64,000 nt of DNA from Nocardia cyriacigeorgica (GCF_005863245.1 NZ_VBUT01000007.1:310001-374000), one strand, 5' to 3'; shown: positions 10,000 through 18,431, counted from the stretch's first letter. Notes: generated by a model not told the origin, from the letters alone. Program-made: numbers and translations.

Positions 10000-11265
10000 G
10001 TGGCTGTATTCATCAGTTATCACAGCAGTAAGCGGGCTGTTGTCGAACATATGGCGACGTACTTCGCACGCCACGACATCTCGACCTGGTATGCACCACG
10101 CGACGTTCCGCCCGGTTCCAGCTGGGATGAGGCGATTTCTCATGCCATCAAAGAGTCGACAGCCCTCGTCCTCCTGTTCTGCTCTTCCGCCGACTCCAGT
10201 GTCCACGTCAAGCGGGAAATCCATCTGGCCGACAAAGCGAAGATCCCGATCTACTGGGTGCGATTGGAGAAGGTGCAGCCGGAAAGACTTGGGTACTACC
10301 TCGCGCCGACCCAGTGGGTCGACTGGCTCGACCAGCGCGATAGCACACTCGATTCGCTGGTCAGCGACCTCAAGCGTCCGACGATGCACGGCCGGCCACT
10401 CGAGCCCGAGCAGACACCGTCAACGGTCGCAGAAGTAGCCGTTGCCAGGTGGCCCTCCGCCACCATTGCGTTCGATAACGATCGACTGGCGGCCGAGGCC
10501 GCCGCGCATGTCTACTTTCGGATCGCCCGCGCTTCTCCTGACCGGAGCGTGGTTTTACCGACCGGCCGAACCGCCACCCAACTCTTTCGCGCTATGCACC
10601 GCACCGCAGAAAGGTACGCGCCGCAGCCGTTCGGTGAGGCCCGAATCATCTCGGACACCGAAACATTCGGCGTGTACGAACGTCATCACACATCGCGCAC
10701 CAGGCACGTTCTGGAGACCTTGATCGAACCACTCACAGAGCGCGGGCTCGGCCCACTCCCGACCCAATTACATCTGCTGTCAGGGCAGATCACCGATCGT
10801 GATCCGCTCGTACAGGCTCAGCGGGTGCTCAGACTGTGGCCGCCCGCCGTGCACGGCATCTCCGTCTCACCCACTGGAGAGGTCCTCGGGTACGAGGTCG
10901 GGATGTACACCGACCCCGAGCAGATCGTCGGAGATGGCTGCCGCATCGTCGAATTGACCGAACACGGACGCCGATACATCGATCCCAATCAACCCTCGAA
11001 ATCGGTCCTGACGATCGGGCTGGCGGCCGCATTGGAATGCCCTGGTCTGATGGTACTGGCTCTCGATATGAGCAAGTCCCGGATTCTGCACCAGATGACG
11101 CATCATCCGGAAACGGCTGGTGTTCCCGCAACCCTACTGCGCCGCAACCGAACCGCGACGATCGTGACTACCCGATCGATTGCCGAGGCAGCAGGCATTC
11201 ACGACTTCCAGACCCCGAACTCCGCGGAAGAAGGCAGCGAATGGATTCTCAGCCGATTCACCTGA
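10000..11265 (+). CDS. TIR domain fused to a NagB-like sugar-phosphate isomerase domain
   Basis: A 421-aa cytoplasmic protein. Residues 1-125 form a bacterial TIR domain: VFISYHSS, ISTWYAPRDVPPGSSWDEAI, and a helix with E73 in VKREIHLA, the usual position of the NADase glutamate. Residues about 150-421 match the NagB/6-phosphogluconolactonase fold: VVLPTGRTATQLFRAMH resembles the phosphate-binding loop, and LTIGLAAALECPGLMVLAL with the following PATLLRRNRTATIV matches the C-terminal part. The catalytic GxDGHxAFNEP motif is replaced by SPTGEVLGYEVG, so enzyme activity is doubtful and ligand sensing is more likely (inference). It is first in a three-gene operon. Hand counts of GC in three 60-base lines were 37, 34 and 38, lower than in the core genes. 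Confidence 0.85.
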   Translation: MAVFISYHSSKRAVVEHMATYFARHDISTWYAPRDVPPGSSWDEAISHAIKESTALVLLFCSSADSSVHVKREIHLADKAKIPIYWVRLEKVQPERLGYYLAPTQWVDWLDQRDSTLDSLVSDLKRPTMHGRPLEPEQTPSTVAEVAVARWPSATIAFDNDRLAAEAAAHVYFRIARASPDRSVVLPTGRTATQLFRAMHRTAERYAPQPFGEARIISDTETFGVYERHHTSRTRHVLETLIEPLTERGLGPLPTQLHLLSGQITDRDPLVQAQRVLRLWPPAVHGISVSPTGEVLGYEVGMYTDPEQIVGDGCRIVELTEHGRRYIDPNQPSKSVLTIGLAAALECPGLMVLALDMSKSRILHQMTHHPETAGVPATLLRRNRTATIVTTRSIAEAAGIHDFQTPNSAEEGSEWILSRFT

Positions 11266-12185
11266 AGCAATCCCCCAGAGTGGTGGTCATCGGAATGGCC
11301 ACCATCGACTACCTCTATGTGTTGGACAGCCATCCGCTGGAGGACACCGAGAACCCGGTGCGCCGGCACTCGGTGGTTATCGGTGGACCGGCCGGACGTG
11401 GTGCCATCGCAGCTGCCCGGCTCGGCATGGGCAACGTGGCGCTGAGCGCGATGTGCGGGGTGGGCGTGCACGCGGAAGTGTTGCAGCAACTGCTCGCCGA
11501 TGAGCCGATCGCCGCCACCTTTCACGAGGCCGACCAGCCGAGCCAGCATTCGAGCGTCATCCTGGCCGCCGACACCGGAAGTCGCACCACCATCTGGACC
11601 GCGCAACCACGAGCCGACGGGGCGATGCTCGATTCACTCCCAGATCTGCTTCGGGACGCGGACATCGCGCTGCTCGACTGCACTGATCCGGCCCTGACCA
11701 AGGCCGCGATCGCCGCATGCCGTGAGCTCGGAATCGCGACGGTTATCGACACCGGCGGCTACAAGGAATCCAGCGAAGAGTTCCTGGCCGACGTGGACTA
11801 CATCGTCTCGCCCGAGAAGTTCTTCGCGCGCAGACATCCCGACGACGATCTGCCGAACAGTATGGCCAAGGCATTCGCGGACTATCAGCCGAAGGTCCTG
11901 GTGGCGACCAGGGGCGCTGAGGGCGGTGTCTATCTCGATGGAACGGGAACGTACGGCTACAACGCGCTGCCCGTGGAGCCGGTCGATACCTGCGGAGCGG
12001 GCGACACGTTCCACGGATCGTTCGCATGGGCTGTGGGAGCGGGCGCTGAGACTGATCAGGCTCTGCGAATCGCGGCTTGGTCGGCCGGTCGCAAGTGTTC
12101 GGTTTTCGGCAACGACGGAATACCCGGCCGGGCGGAGCTCGTCGAATGGCTGACCGAATCTCACGTCGAGGACCGAGAGCCATGA
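11241..12185 (+). CDS. PfkB/ribokinase-family carbohydrate or nucleoside kinase
   Basis: A 314-aa kinase of the ribokinase fold. The N-terminal strand VVVIGMATIDYLYVLD, the GG-x-A-x-G region with AAARLGMGNVALSAMCG, and the C-terminal ATP/catalytic signature DTCGAGDTFHG (around residues 249-259, with the catalytic Asp in GAGD) are all present. The ATG at 11241 has a GGAAGAAGG ribosome site and lies inside the last 25 bp of the TIR gene, so the two are translated together. The first family signature is altered (GGPAGRGA instead of the common GG-x-x-x-N-x-A), so the substrate cannot be named. Pairing with a sugar-phosphate-binding TIR protein suggests that it makes or removes the ligand sensed by that protein (inference). 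Confidence 0.85.
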   Translation: MDSQPIHLKQSPRVVVIGMATIDYLYVLDSHPLEDTENPVRRHSVVIGGPAGRGAIAAARLGMGNVALSAMCGVGVHAEVLQQLLADEPIAATFHEADQPSQHSSVILAADTGSRTTIWTAQPRADGAMLDSLPDLLRDADIALLDCTDPALTKAAIAACRELGIATVIDTGGYKESSEEFLADVDYIVSPEKFFARRHPDDDLPNSMAKAFADYQPKVLVATRGAEGGVYLDGTGTYGYNALPVEPVDTCGAGDTFHGSFAWAVGAGAETDQALRIAAWSAGRKCSVFGNDGIPGRAELVEWLTESHVEDREP

Positions 12186-12634
12186 CCACAGACGATGATC
12201 CGGTCTGGGTGCGGCTGACCGACCAGATCCGCTGGTACAGCTCGAAGAGTTCCGAGGCGCAGCGTGCCTATCGCCGGGTGAAGTTCGGGCAGATCGTGAT
12301 CGGCTCGACCGTGCCGGTCCTCGCCGGCCTGTCGGCACCGGCGGCAGTCACCGCGGCCGTCGCGGTGACCGTAGTTGTCGCCGAGGGTGCCCAGCAGCTT
12401 TTTCAGTGGCATACCAACTGGATGCTCTATCGAGCCACCGCCGAAGCGCTCAAGCGAGAAAAATTCCTCTACCTTGCGGGGGCAGGCCCCTATACCGGTA
12501 CAGATGCTCGCGCTACTCTCGCCGCCCGGGTCGAGACGTTGGTGTCGAATACGAACAACACCTGGGCCGCCGAGCATGAGCGCCAGTCGACCAGCGCCGC
12601 GAGCACGCCTGTGGCATTGCCCGGCGGCTTGTAA
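12182..12634 (+). CDS. SLATT/DUF4231 two-helix membrane protein
   Basis: A 150-aa protein with two adjacent hydrophobic helices (about residues 36-52 and 54-70) and a cytosolic helical tail containing NWMLYRATAEALKREKFLYL. This tail pattern is typical of the SLATT superfamily (DUF4231). SLATT proteins were predicted from genome context to be membrane-acting effectors in nucleotide-signal conflict systems, where they would permeabilise the membrane. The ATG overlaps the kinase stop (ATGA). As the last gene of the TIR operon it would be the effector arm. It ends 10 bp before the convergent downstream gene. Confidence 0.8.
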   Translation: MTTDDDPVWVRLTDQIRWYSSKSSEAQRAYRRVKFGQIVIGSTVPVLAGLSAPAAVTAAVAVTVVVAEGAQQLFQWHTNWMLYRATAEALKREKFLYLAGAGPYTGTDARATLAARVETLVSNTNNTWAAEHERQSTSAASTPVALPGGL

Positions 12635-12643
12635 ACACAGCAG

Positions 12644-13093
12644 CTACCGCCGAGTCGCGGGCCGCACCACCTTCGCCCGGTTGGCCTGCAAGTAGACGTA
12701 GATCAGTGGTGGTGCGAGCCCGAAGAGCATCAGGAGGAGCGTGCGGGCGTCGCTGCCGAGGGGGACGTCGCCGCCCGGGCCGGAACTCGCGGCGGCGAGG
12801 AACGACAGGGTCCACGCGACGATGGGGGTGAGCATGACGATCGGGCGCGGCGACACCGTACGGGCGCCGAGGACCAGTAGGACGTTCACCACGCCGGCGA
12901 TGGGAGCGGCGATCGGGAAGGCGACGCTGCCCAGGTACAGGGGCAGGTAGAGCACTTCCAGGATCAGGGTGATCACCGCGTCGACGACAAGCGCGAGCAT
13001 GATCAGCGCGCCGAACGCGGCGTAGACGGGGCGGGGCAGGCGGGACCGGGACGGGGCCGGCTTGCCCGTCTGGTCGTCCACGGTGGCCGTCAC
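12644..13093 (-). CDS. Four-helix membrane protein (Rv1171-like position)
   Basis: A 149-aa protein with a hydrophilic N-terminus and four predicted membrane helices (about 25-47, 53-77, 86-103 and 118-137), ending in a basic tail RAKVVRPATRR. It sits between mshB and fbiC, the same position as Rv1171 in M. tuberculosis, but with the TIR operon inserted on its other side. The GTG start at 13093 overlaps the stop of the small upstream gene (GTGA). No catalytic motif is visible, and the function is unknown. Confidence 0.75.
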   Translation of the reverse strand: MTATVDDQTGKPAPSRSRLPRPVYAAFGALIMLALVVDAVITLILEVLYLPLYLGSVAFPIAAPIAGVVNVLLVLGARTVSPRPIVMLTPIVAWTLSFLAAASSGPGGDVPLGSDARTLLLMLFGLAPPLIYVYLQANRAKVVRPATRR

Positions 13094-13248
13094 GCGACCG
13101 GTGGGTAGCCGAGCAGCGTCAGCAGATGGCTCTGCATGTCGGCGAACGCGTAGAGCACCGACATGTAGAGCTCGTGCTGGTGTTGCGCGCCGGGACGCAG
13201 GCTTTCCACGAATGCCACGATGGCGTTCTGGAGCTCCCAGTTGTACAT
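13090..13248 (-). CDS. Small protein of unknown function (52 aa)
   Basis: A 52-aa open frame starting at ATG 13248 (MYNWELQNAIVAFVES), in the 10-bp-spaced gap after mshB and overlapping the next gene by GTGA. It looks like a short alpha-helical protein with several His and Met residues (QHQHELYMSVLYAFADMQSH). The tight packing between two genes on the same strand is the main argument that it is real. I do not recognise a family. Confidence 0.6.
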   Translation of the reverse strand: MYNWELQNAIVAFVESLRPGAQHQHELYMSVLYAFADMQSHLLTLLGYPPVA

Positions 13249-13258
13249 GTGATCGAGT

Positions 13259-14152
13259 TTAGGCGGGCGCGGCGAACAGATCGTGCTCGCGTCCGTCCGG
13301 GCCGAGCGGCCCGCGAACACCGCGGACCAGCACGAAATGCTCCTCCGGCAGCACCGGCTGGGCGATGTTGTTCGACAGCGCGAATTCGCGCCCGGACGGC
13401 GCCACCGTCACTTGAGTGGCGTGCGCGCGCAAGGCTTCTCGTTTGGCCGCCAGCACATCCGACACATCGACGGTGGTGGTGACGCTGCTGCTCGGCACAC
13501 ACGCCAGCTCGCCGTCGGCAGGCAGCCGCCACCCGGCGGGCAGCGCACCGGGCAAGCCGTCCACCGTCCGGCGGGCCAGCGCCTCGGTGTGCAGCTTCAG
13601 CAGGTCGGCGTCGGTCACCGTCCAGTAGAACTTCGGTGTGTCCCAGCCACGTTCGGCCGCCGCGTGCACGGCGGCGGTGGTGATCTCGTGGGCGCGCACA
13701 TGGTCAGGATGCCCGTAACCGCCCTTGGGGTCGTAGCCGACCACCACCCGGGGCCGCAGCTCGAGCACGATCTCGGTCAGCGCGTCGACCGCTTCCCGGC
13801 CCGATCGGACGAACGCGCGCGGATGCTCGGCACTCGGCGTGCCCGCCATGCCGGAATCACGCCAGCGTCCGGCGCCGCCGAGGAAACGCGGCGGCGCGGC
13901 GTCGAGAGCGGCCAGCGCCCTGGTGAGTTCGAGGATGCGGTAGCCGCCGAGCTGATCGGCGTGCTCGGCGGTCAACTGCGCCCACTGCTCACCGATCACC
14001 TCGCCCTCCTCACCGAGGGTGCAGGTGACCACGGTGACCGGAATGCCGCGACGGCGATAGTGGGCGATGGTGCCGCCGGTGGTGATGGATTCGTCGTCGG
14101 GGTGCGCGTGCACCAGCAGCAGGCCGCCGGTGCCGGTGGCGGGGCCGCTCAT
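13259..14152 (-). CDS. mshB: MshB, GlcNAc-Ins deacetylase of mycothiol synthesis
   Basis: A 297-aa zinc deacetylase that removes acetate from 1D-myo-inosityl N-acetylglucosaminide, the second step of mycothiol synthesis. The metal-binding AHPDDE motif (H17, D20) and the later GYGHPDHVRAHE motif are intact, as in the LmbE/PIG-L family. The start at ATG 14152 gives the normal N-terminus and overlaps the stop of the lpqW-like gene (ATGA). The open frame continues upstream but has no homology there. Context (lpqW-like, typA, Rv1171-like) agrees with Rv1170. Confidence 0.95.
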   Translation of the reverse strand: MSGPATGTGGLLLVHAHPDDESITTGGTIAHYRRRGIPVTVVTCTLGEEGEVIGEQWAQLTAEHADQLGGYRILELTRALAALDAAPPRFLGGAGRWRDSGMAGTPSAEHPRAFVRSGREAVDALTEIVLELRPRVVVGYDPKGGYGHPDHVRAHEITTAAVHAAAERGWDTPKFYWTVTDADLLKLHTEALARRTVDGLPGALPAGWRLPADGELACVPSSSVTTTVDVSDVLAAKREALRAHATQVTVAPSGREFALSNNIAQPVLPEEHFVLVRGVRGPLGPDGREHDLFAAPA

Positions 14153-15921
14153 CCGACCCGCCGCCAGTTGGCCGCGTCGCCGAAGATGCCGACCTGGATG
14201 GCGCCGCTGAGCGAAGCGCCGTCCACCGACGGACCCGAGGCCGCGACCACGTTGTCCTGCACGATCGGCAGCACCGTCGCCGCCGCCCACAGCCGCGGTT
14301 CGGCCTCGGCGAGCACGCGCGCGGTGTCGATGCCGACCAGCGCGCCGTCGATGGCGGGCTGGGCGCCGGGATCGCAGACACCGGACAGGTTGCTCGGCGC
14401 CAACCGCACCACTTCGGCGTCGGGTTCGGGATCGCCGTCCGGGCCGGGCGGCGCCACCGGCGGGCAGCCGTACCGGGAGGCGAGCACGGTGGCCGGGTCC
14501 GAGCCCGCCACTTCCCAGCCGACGATGGCGTCGATGGTGCCCTCGACCAGTTCCTTGCCGTACAGCTCGTCACCGGCGACGCTGCGCACACTGGCGTCGA
14601 TGCCCGCGCTGCGCAGCTGATCGGCGGCGGTATGGGCGACGGCGAGCGCGGTGGGATCGTTGGCGACGGCGCCGATGCGGATGGTCAGCGATTTGCCGTC
14701 CTTGGCCACCGGACGCGGTCGCGGTGCGGGTGAGGTCGCCGAGACCACCGGCGGCGGCTCGGGGGCGCGCCCGTACCCGGATTCGGCGAGCAGGGCGAAG
14801 GCCTCGTCCTGGCTGGGCCGCGGTGGCGCGGTCGGCACATAGCCGGGATCCGACGGTGAGAGCACCTGCGCGCGCACCGGTTCCACCCAGCCGCCGGTCT
14901 GCGCGCCCACGGTGGCCAGCAGCGCCGGATCGAGCAGCGCGAGCACAGCGGTCCGCACCCGCGGGTCGACCAGCGCGCCGCTGCGTCCGTTGAGGACGAA
15001 TTGCAGTTCCCGCGACTGCGGCATGATCGCCGTGCGCACCGACGGAATCGCCGCCAGCTGCGCCTGGGTCGCCACGCCGCCGTGCACCAGCGCCATCTGC
15101 GCGTCACCGGTGCGCAGCGAATCGGCCACCTGGGCGGGAGTTCCGCCGCGGCGCAACAGGATCTGATCCGGCACCGCGGGCTTGCCCCAGTAGCGGTCGT
15201 TGCGTTCGAGCAGGATCTCGTCGCGGCCCTGATCGGCGGATTTGATCTTGAAACTGCCGCCGGACACCGCGATGCCCTCGGTCAGCGTGCGCTGGAAACC
15301 GCCCGGCGAATCCTTCACCAGATGCGAGGGCAGCAGATTCGCGAACAACTGCCGCCACGCCGGATACGGCGCCGCCATGGTGACGGTGACGGTCTTGCCG
15401 CCCGCCGTGGACGCGACGTCGGAGATCAGCCGGTAGCCCGCCGGATCCACCACGCCGGGCTGGGTGATCATCTGCCGCCACAGGAACCGGAAGTCCTCGG
15501 CGGCGATCGGCGCACCGTCGGACCAGTTGGCCTGATTGCGCAGCTTGTAGGTGATGGTGAACGGCTCATGCGAGGTCACCTCGGCCTGCTCGACCAGCGC
15601 CGAATCCGGCACCCACAGCGTGGCGCCGGGCACCGCGGGATCGGGCACCGGACGGAACGGGCTCGGCAGCACCATCGAACTGACCGCCGCCGTCGCCGGC
15701 GACTGATCCGAGCGCAGATGCGGATTGAAGCCGATGCCGATGTCGTCGATGGCCACCACGACGGTGTTCTTGCCCGGCTCGGCCGGCGTCGTCTTCGGGC
15801 TGTCGGTGCTCTCGATCGGCGGCGGCGGGTTCGCGGTGCACCCGGCGACCACCGGCAGCAACGCCGTCATCACAACCAGCATCGCGCGCCACACAGCGCG
15901 CCGTCGCGCCCCCGAATTCAC
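14149..15921 (-). CDS. lpqW: LpqW-like lipoprotein, family 5 solute-binding fold
   Basis: A 590-aa secreted lipoprotein. After an Arg-rich n-region there is a hydrophobic core ending in the lipobox VVAGC, then a Pro/Thr-rich linker. The remainder has the peptide/nickel-type solute-binding fold, with TITYKLRNQANWSDGAPIAAEDF as the clearest block. In mycobacteria LpqW regulates the branch point between mannosidic lipids and lipoarabinomannan rather than importing peptides. Synteny with typA and mshB (Rv1165-Rv1170) supports the orthology. GTG 15921 is chosen because the open frame beyond it runs into the terminator hairpin of typA; ATG 15882 is possible. Confidence 0.85.
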   Translation of the reverse strand: MNSGARRRAVWRAMLVVMTALLPVVAGCTANPPPPIESTDSPKTTPAEPGKNTVVVAIDDIGIGFNPHLRSDQSPATAAVSSMVLPSPFRPVPDPAVPGATLWVPDSALVEQAEVTSHEPFTITYKLRNQANWSDGAPIAAEDFRFLWRQMITQPGVVDPAGYRLISDVASTAGGKTVTVTMAAPYPAWRQLFANLLPSHLVKDSPGGFQRTLTEGIAVSGGSFKIKSADQGRDEILLERNDRYWGKPAVPDQILLRRGGTPAQVADSLRTGDAQMALVHGGVATQAQLAAIPSVRTAIMPQSRELQFVLNGRSGALVDPRVRTAVLALLDPALLATVGAQTGGWVEPVRAQVLSPSDPGYVPTAPPRPSQDEAFALLAESGYGRAPEPPPVVSATSPAPRPRPVAKDGKSLTIRIGAVANDPTALAVAHTAADQLRSAGIDASVRSVAGDELYGKELVEGTIDAIVGWEVAGSDPATVLASRYGCPPVAPPGPDGDPEPDAEVVRLAPSNLSGVCDPGAQPAIDGALVGIDTARVLAEAEPRLWAAATVLPIVQDNVVAASGPSVDGASLSGAIQVGIFGDAANWRRVG

Positions 15922-15966
15922 CCTCGGCACTCTACCTCGCCATGTCGCGCTCGGCCGTGCACGCGA

Positions 15967-15993
15967 AACCGCCGAGCACTCGGCTCGGCGGTT
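15967..15993 (-). terminator. Intrinsic terminator downstream of typA
   Basis: A perfect 10-bp inverted repeat, AACCGCCGAG and CTCGGCGGTT, with a 7-nt loop, 37 bp after the typA stop. It has no long U-run, as is common in high-GC actinobacteria. It separates typA from the lpqW-like gene. Confidence 0.75.
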
Positions 15994-16029
15994 CCGGTTC
16001 ACAGCGTGTGATTTCGCCTGGTCGTCGGC

Positions 16030-17931
16030 CTACTGCGCGGCCGCCCGGTCGCGGGCCTTACGACGCGAGGTCTCCCTGGCACGGTCGTTGGCGGACAGGG
16101 TCACCTTGCGCACCCGCACCACCTCCGGGGTGACCTCGACGCATTCGTCGGCGGCACAGAACTCCATGGCGCCTTCGAGGTCGAGCTGCAACGGCTTGGC
16201 CAGCGTCTCCATCACATCGGCGGTGGAGGAGCGCATGTTGGTGAGCTTCTTTTCCCTGGTGACGTTGATGTCGAGGTCCTCGGCGCGCGGGTTGATGCCG
16301 ACGACCATGCCCTCGTAGGTGTCCGCGCCCGGCTCCACGAAGAACTGGCCGCGGTCGGCGAGCTGGATCATGGCGAACGGGGTGACGGTGCCCGCGCGGT
16401 CGGAGACCAGCGAACCGGTGTGGCGCGCGCGGATCTCACCGGCCCACGGCGCGTAACCGTGGAAGACGGCGTTGGCGATGCCGGTGCCGCGGGTCTCGGT
16501 GAGGAAGTCGGTGCGGAAACCGATCAGGCCACGCGAGGGCACGATGAACTCCATGCGCACCCAGCCGGCGGCGTGGTTGTTCATCTGCACCATCTTGCCC
16601 TTGCGGGCGGCCAGGAGCTGGGTGATGGCACCGAGGTACTCGTCGGGGCAGTCGATGGTGAGCTCTTCGTAGGGCTCGTGCACCTTGCCGTCGACGGTCT
16701 TGGTGACCACCTGCGGCTTGCCGACGGTCAGCTCGAAGCCCTCGCGGCGCATCTGCTCGACCAGGATGGCCAGCGCCAGCTCACCGCGGCCCTGCACCTC
16801 CCAGGCGTCCGGACGGCCGATGTCGAGCACCCGCAGCGAGACGTTGCCGACCAGTTCCTGATCCAGCCGCGACTTGACCATGCGGGCGGTCAGCTTGTGG
16901 CCCTGGACCCGGCCGACCAGCGGCGAGGTGTTGGTGCCGATGGTCACCGAGATGGCGGGCTCGTCGACGCTGATGCGCGGCAGCGCCACCGGATTGTCCG
17001 GATCGGCGAGGGTGTCGCCGATCATGATGTCCGGGATGCCTGCGACGGCGACGATATCGCCGGCCACGGCCACCTCACCGGGCTGACGCTCGACGCCGAT
17101 GGTTTGCAGCAGCTCGGTGATCTTGACGTTCTTGACGCCGTCGGCGTGCATCCAGGCCACGTTCTGGCCCTTGCGCAGCTCGCCGTTGTGGATGCGCACC
17201 AGCGCCAGCCGGCCGAGGAAGGCCGAGGCGTCGAGGTTGGTGACGTGCGCCTGCAGCGGCGCGGTCGGATCGCCCTTGGGCGCGGGGATGTTCTCGAGCA
17301 GCACCTCGAACAGGGCGTCGAGGTTCTCCGCGTCGGGGGCCTGCCCGTTCTCGGGCGCCACCTTCGACGCCTTGCCCTCACGGCCGGAGGCGTAGAGGAC
17401 GGGCAGATCGAGGGCGAGCTCGGCGGCCTCGGCGGCGTCGTCGTCGAGGTCGGAGGCCAGGTCGAGCAGCAGATCGTGGCTTTCCTCGACGACCTCGGCG
17501 ATGCGGGCGTCGGGACGGTCGGTCTTGTTGACGACCAGGATCACCGGCAGCGAGGCGGCCAGCGCCTTGCGCAGCACGAACCGGGTCTGCGGCAGCGGGC
17601 CCTCGGAGGCGTCGACCAGCAGCACGACGCCGTCGACCATGGACAGGCCGCGCTCGACCTCACCGCCGAAGTCGGCGTGGCCGGGGGTATCGATGACGTT
17701 GATGACGGTCACGGAGCCGTCGGCATTGTGCCGGTGCACCGCGGTGTTCTTGGCGAGAATGGTGATGCCCTTCTCGCGTTCCAGGTCGCCGGAGTCCATG
17801 ACCCGGTCGACCAGCTCGGCCCGTTCGGCGAAGGCGCCGGATTGGCGCAGCATGGCGTCGACCAACGTCGTTTTACCGTGGTCGACGTGGGCCACGATGG
17901 CGACGTTGCGAAAATCGCGTGCAGACGACAC
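16030..17931 (-). CDS. typA: Translational GTPase TypA/BipA
   Basis: A 633-aa ribosome-binding GTPase of the EF-G group, implicated in stress adaptation and ribosome assembly. The G1 motif is AHVDHGKTT, G3 is DTPGHADFGGE and G4 is NKTDRPDA. The C-terminal BipA region with the RGLIGFRTDFLTETRGTG block is intact. The GTG at 17931 is preferred over the longer frame (17976) because AGGAGGAA lies seven bases upstream. Its own terminator follows, so it is probably monocistronic. Corresponds to Rv1165. Confidence 0.97.
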   Translation of the reverse strand: MSSARDFRNVAIVAHVDHGKTTLVDAMLRQSGAFAERAELVDRVMDSGDLEREKGITILAKNTAVHRHNADGSVTVINVIDTPGHADFGGEVERGLSMVDGVVLLVDASEGPLPQTRFVLRKALAASLPVILVVNKTDRPDARIAEVVEESHDLLLDLASDLDDDAAEAAELALDLPVLYASGREGKASKVAPENGQAPDAENLDALFEVLLENIPAPKGDPTAPLQAHVTNLDASAFLGRLALVRIHNGELRKGQNVAWMHADGVKNVKITELLQTIGVERQPGEVAVAGDIVAVAGIPDIMIGDTLADPDNPVALPRISVDEPAISVTIGTNTSPLVGRVQGHKLTARMVKSRLDQELVGNVSLRVLDIGRPDAWEVQGRGELALAILVEQMRREGFELTVGKPQVVTKTVDGKVHEPYEELTIDCPDEYLGAITQLLAARKGKMVQMNNHAAGWVRMEFIVPSRGLIGFRTDFLTETRGTGIANAVFHGYAPWAGEIRARHTGSLVSDRAGTVTPFAMIQLADRGQFFVEPGADTYEGMVVGINPRAEDLDINVTREKKLTNMRSSTADVMETLAKPLQLDLEGAMEFCAADECVEVTPEVVRVRKVTLSANDRARETSRRKARDRAAAQ

Positions 17932-18153
17932 GCTTGTTCCTCCTGCTGTTGGGTAGATGGTGGCGACGGTGCTCAATGTCCGGCGCCTCGGGTTCCTGAC
18001 GCTCGCGCTGTACTCGATGCCGGCGCGAGCGGGACCCTACGTGGTAACGCAAGCTGCCGCCTACGGGTCCTGACCCTCGCGCCGGGGCTCCCTGTACAAA
18101 CAGGTGGAGAATGGAACTCACCGGGCATCGCGGCCAGATACACCCTACCGGCA

Positions 18154-18169
18154 CCCAGGTGCACCTGGG
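18154..18169. promoter_or_regulatory. Perfect 16-bp palindrome in a divergent intergenic gap
   Basis: CCCAGGTGCACCTGGG reads the same on both strands. It lies between typA (transcribed leftward) and the small Cys/Lys-rich gene (rightward, start 34 bp away). The position and symmetry suggest a repressor or activator site, but I cannot name the protein that binds it. Confidence 0.45.
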
Positions 18170-18203
18170 ACTCCACATTCGACTAAGGGTAGGCTTACTC
18201 GCC

Positions 18204-18380
18204 ATGGGCAAGGTCAAGGCAAAGAAGGTTTCCAGCCTCAAGCCGAAGAAGAAGTGCTGCCGCAAGAAGACGCGGTGCATCAAGTGCCCTGTGGTCATCA
18301 TGCGGATGAAACGCCTGGAAGCGGCCGGTGTGACGGGGAAAGAACTGAAGAAGGGCTTGAAGAAGGCGCGCGCTGCTTGA
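18204..18380 (+). CDS. Small basic Cys-containing protein (58 aa)
   Basis: A 58-aa protein, MGKVKAKKVSSLKPKKKCC and onward, very rich in Lys/Arg with four cysteines in a CC-x5-C-x2-C arrangement that could bind a metal such as zinc. The lysine-rich N-terminus and C-terminal helix (KELKKGLKKARAA) suggest nucleic-acid or ribosome binding (inference). The ATG at 18204 has no clear ribosome site, and the transcript may be leaderless. It is followed 51 bp later by phhB on the same strand. I believe similar small proteins occur in other actinomycetes, but the function is unknown. Confidence 0.7.
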   Translation: MGKVKAKKVSSLKPKKKCCRKKTRCIKCPVVIMRMKRLEAAGVTGKELKKGLKKARAA

Positions 18381-18431
18381 GGTTTGAGCGACTGCGCTCA
18401 TGATCGTGCGCAACAGGGGTACAACGAGACA

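Noticed and set aside
15922..16002. Longer start (16002) for the lpqW-like gene
   Set aside because: It would begin beside the typA terminator hairpin and translate through it. The signal peptide starts later.
18182..18204. Possible IdeR/iron box before the small Lys/Cys-rich gene (TAAGGGTAGGCTTAC)
   Set aside because: By hand only about 12 of 19 positions match the IdeR consensus, too few for a call.
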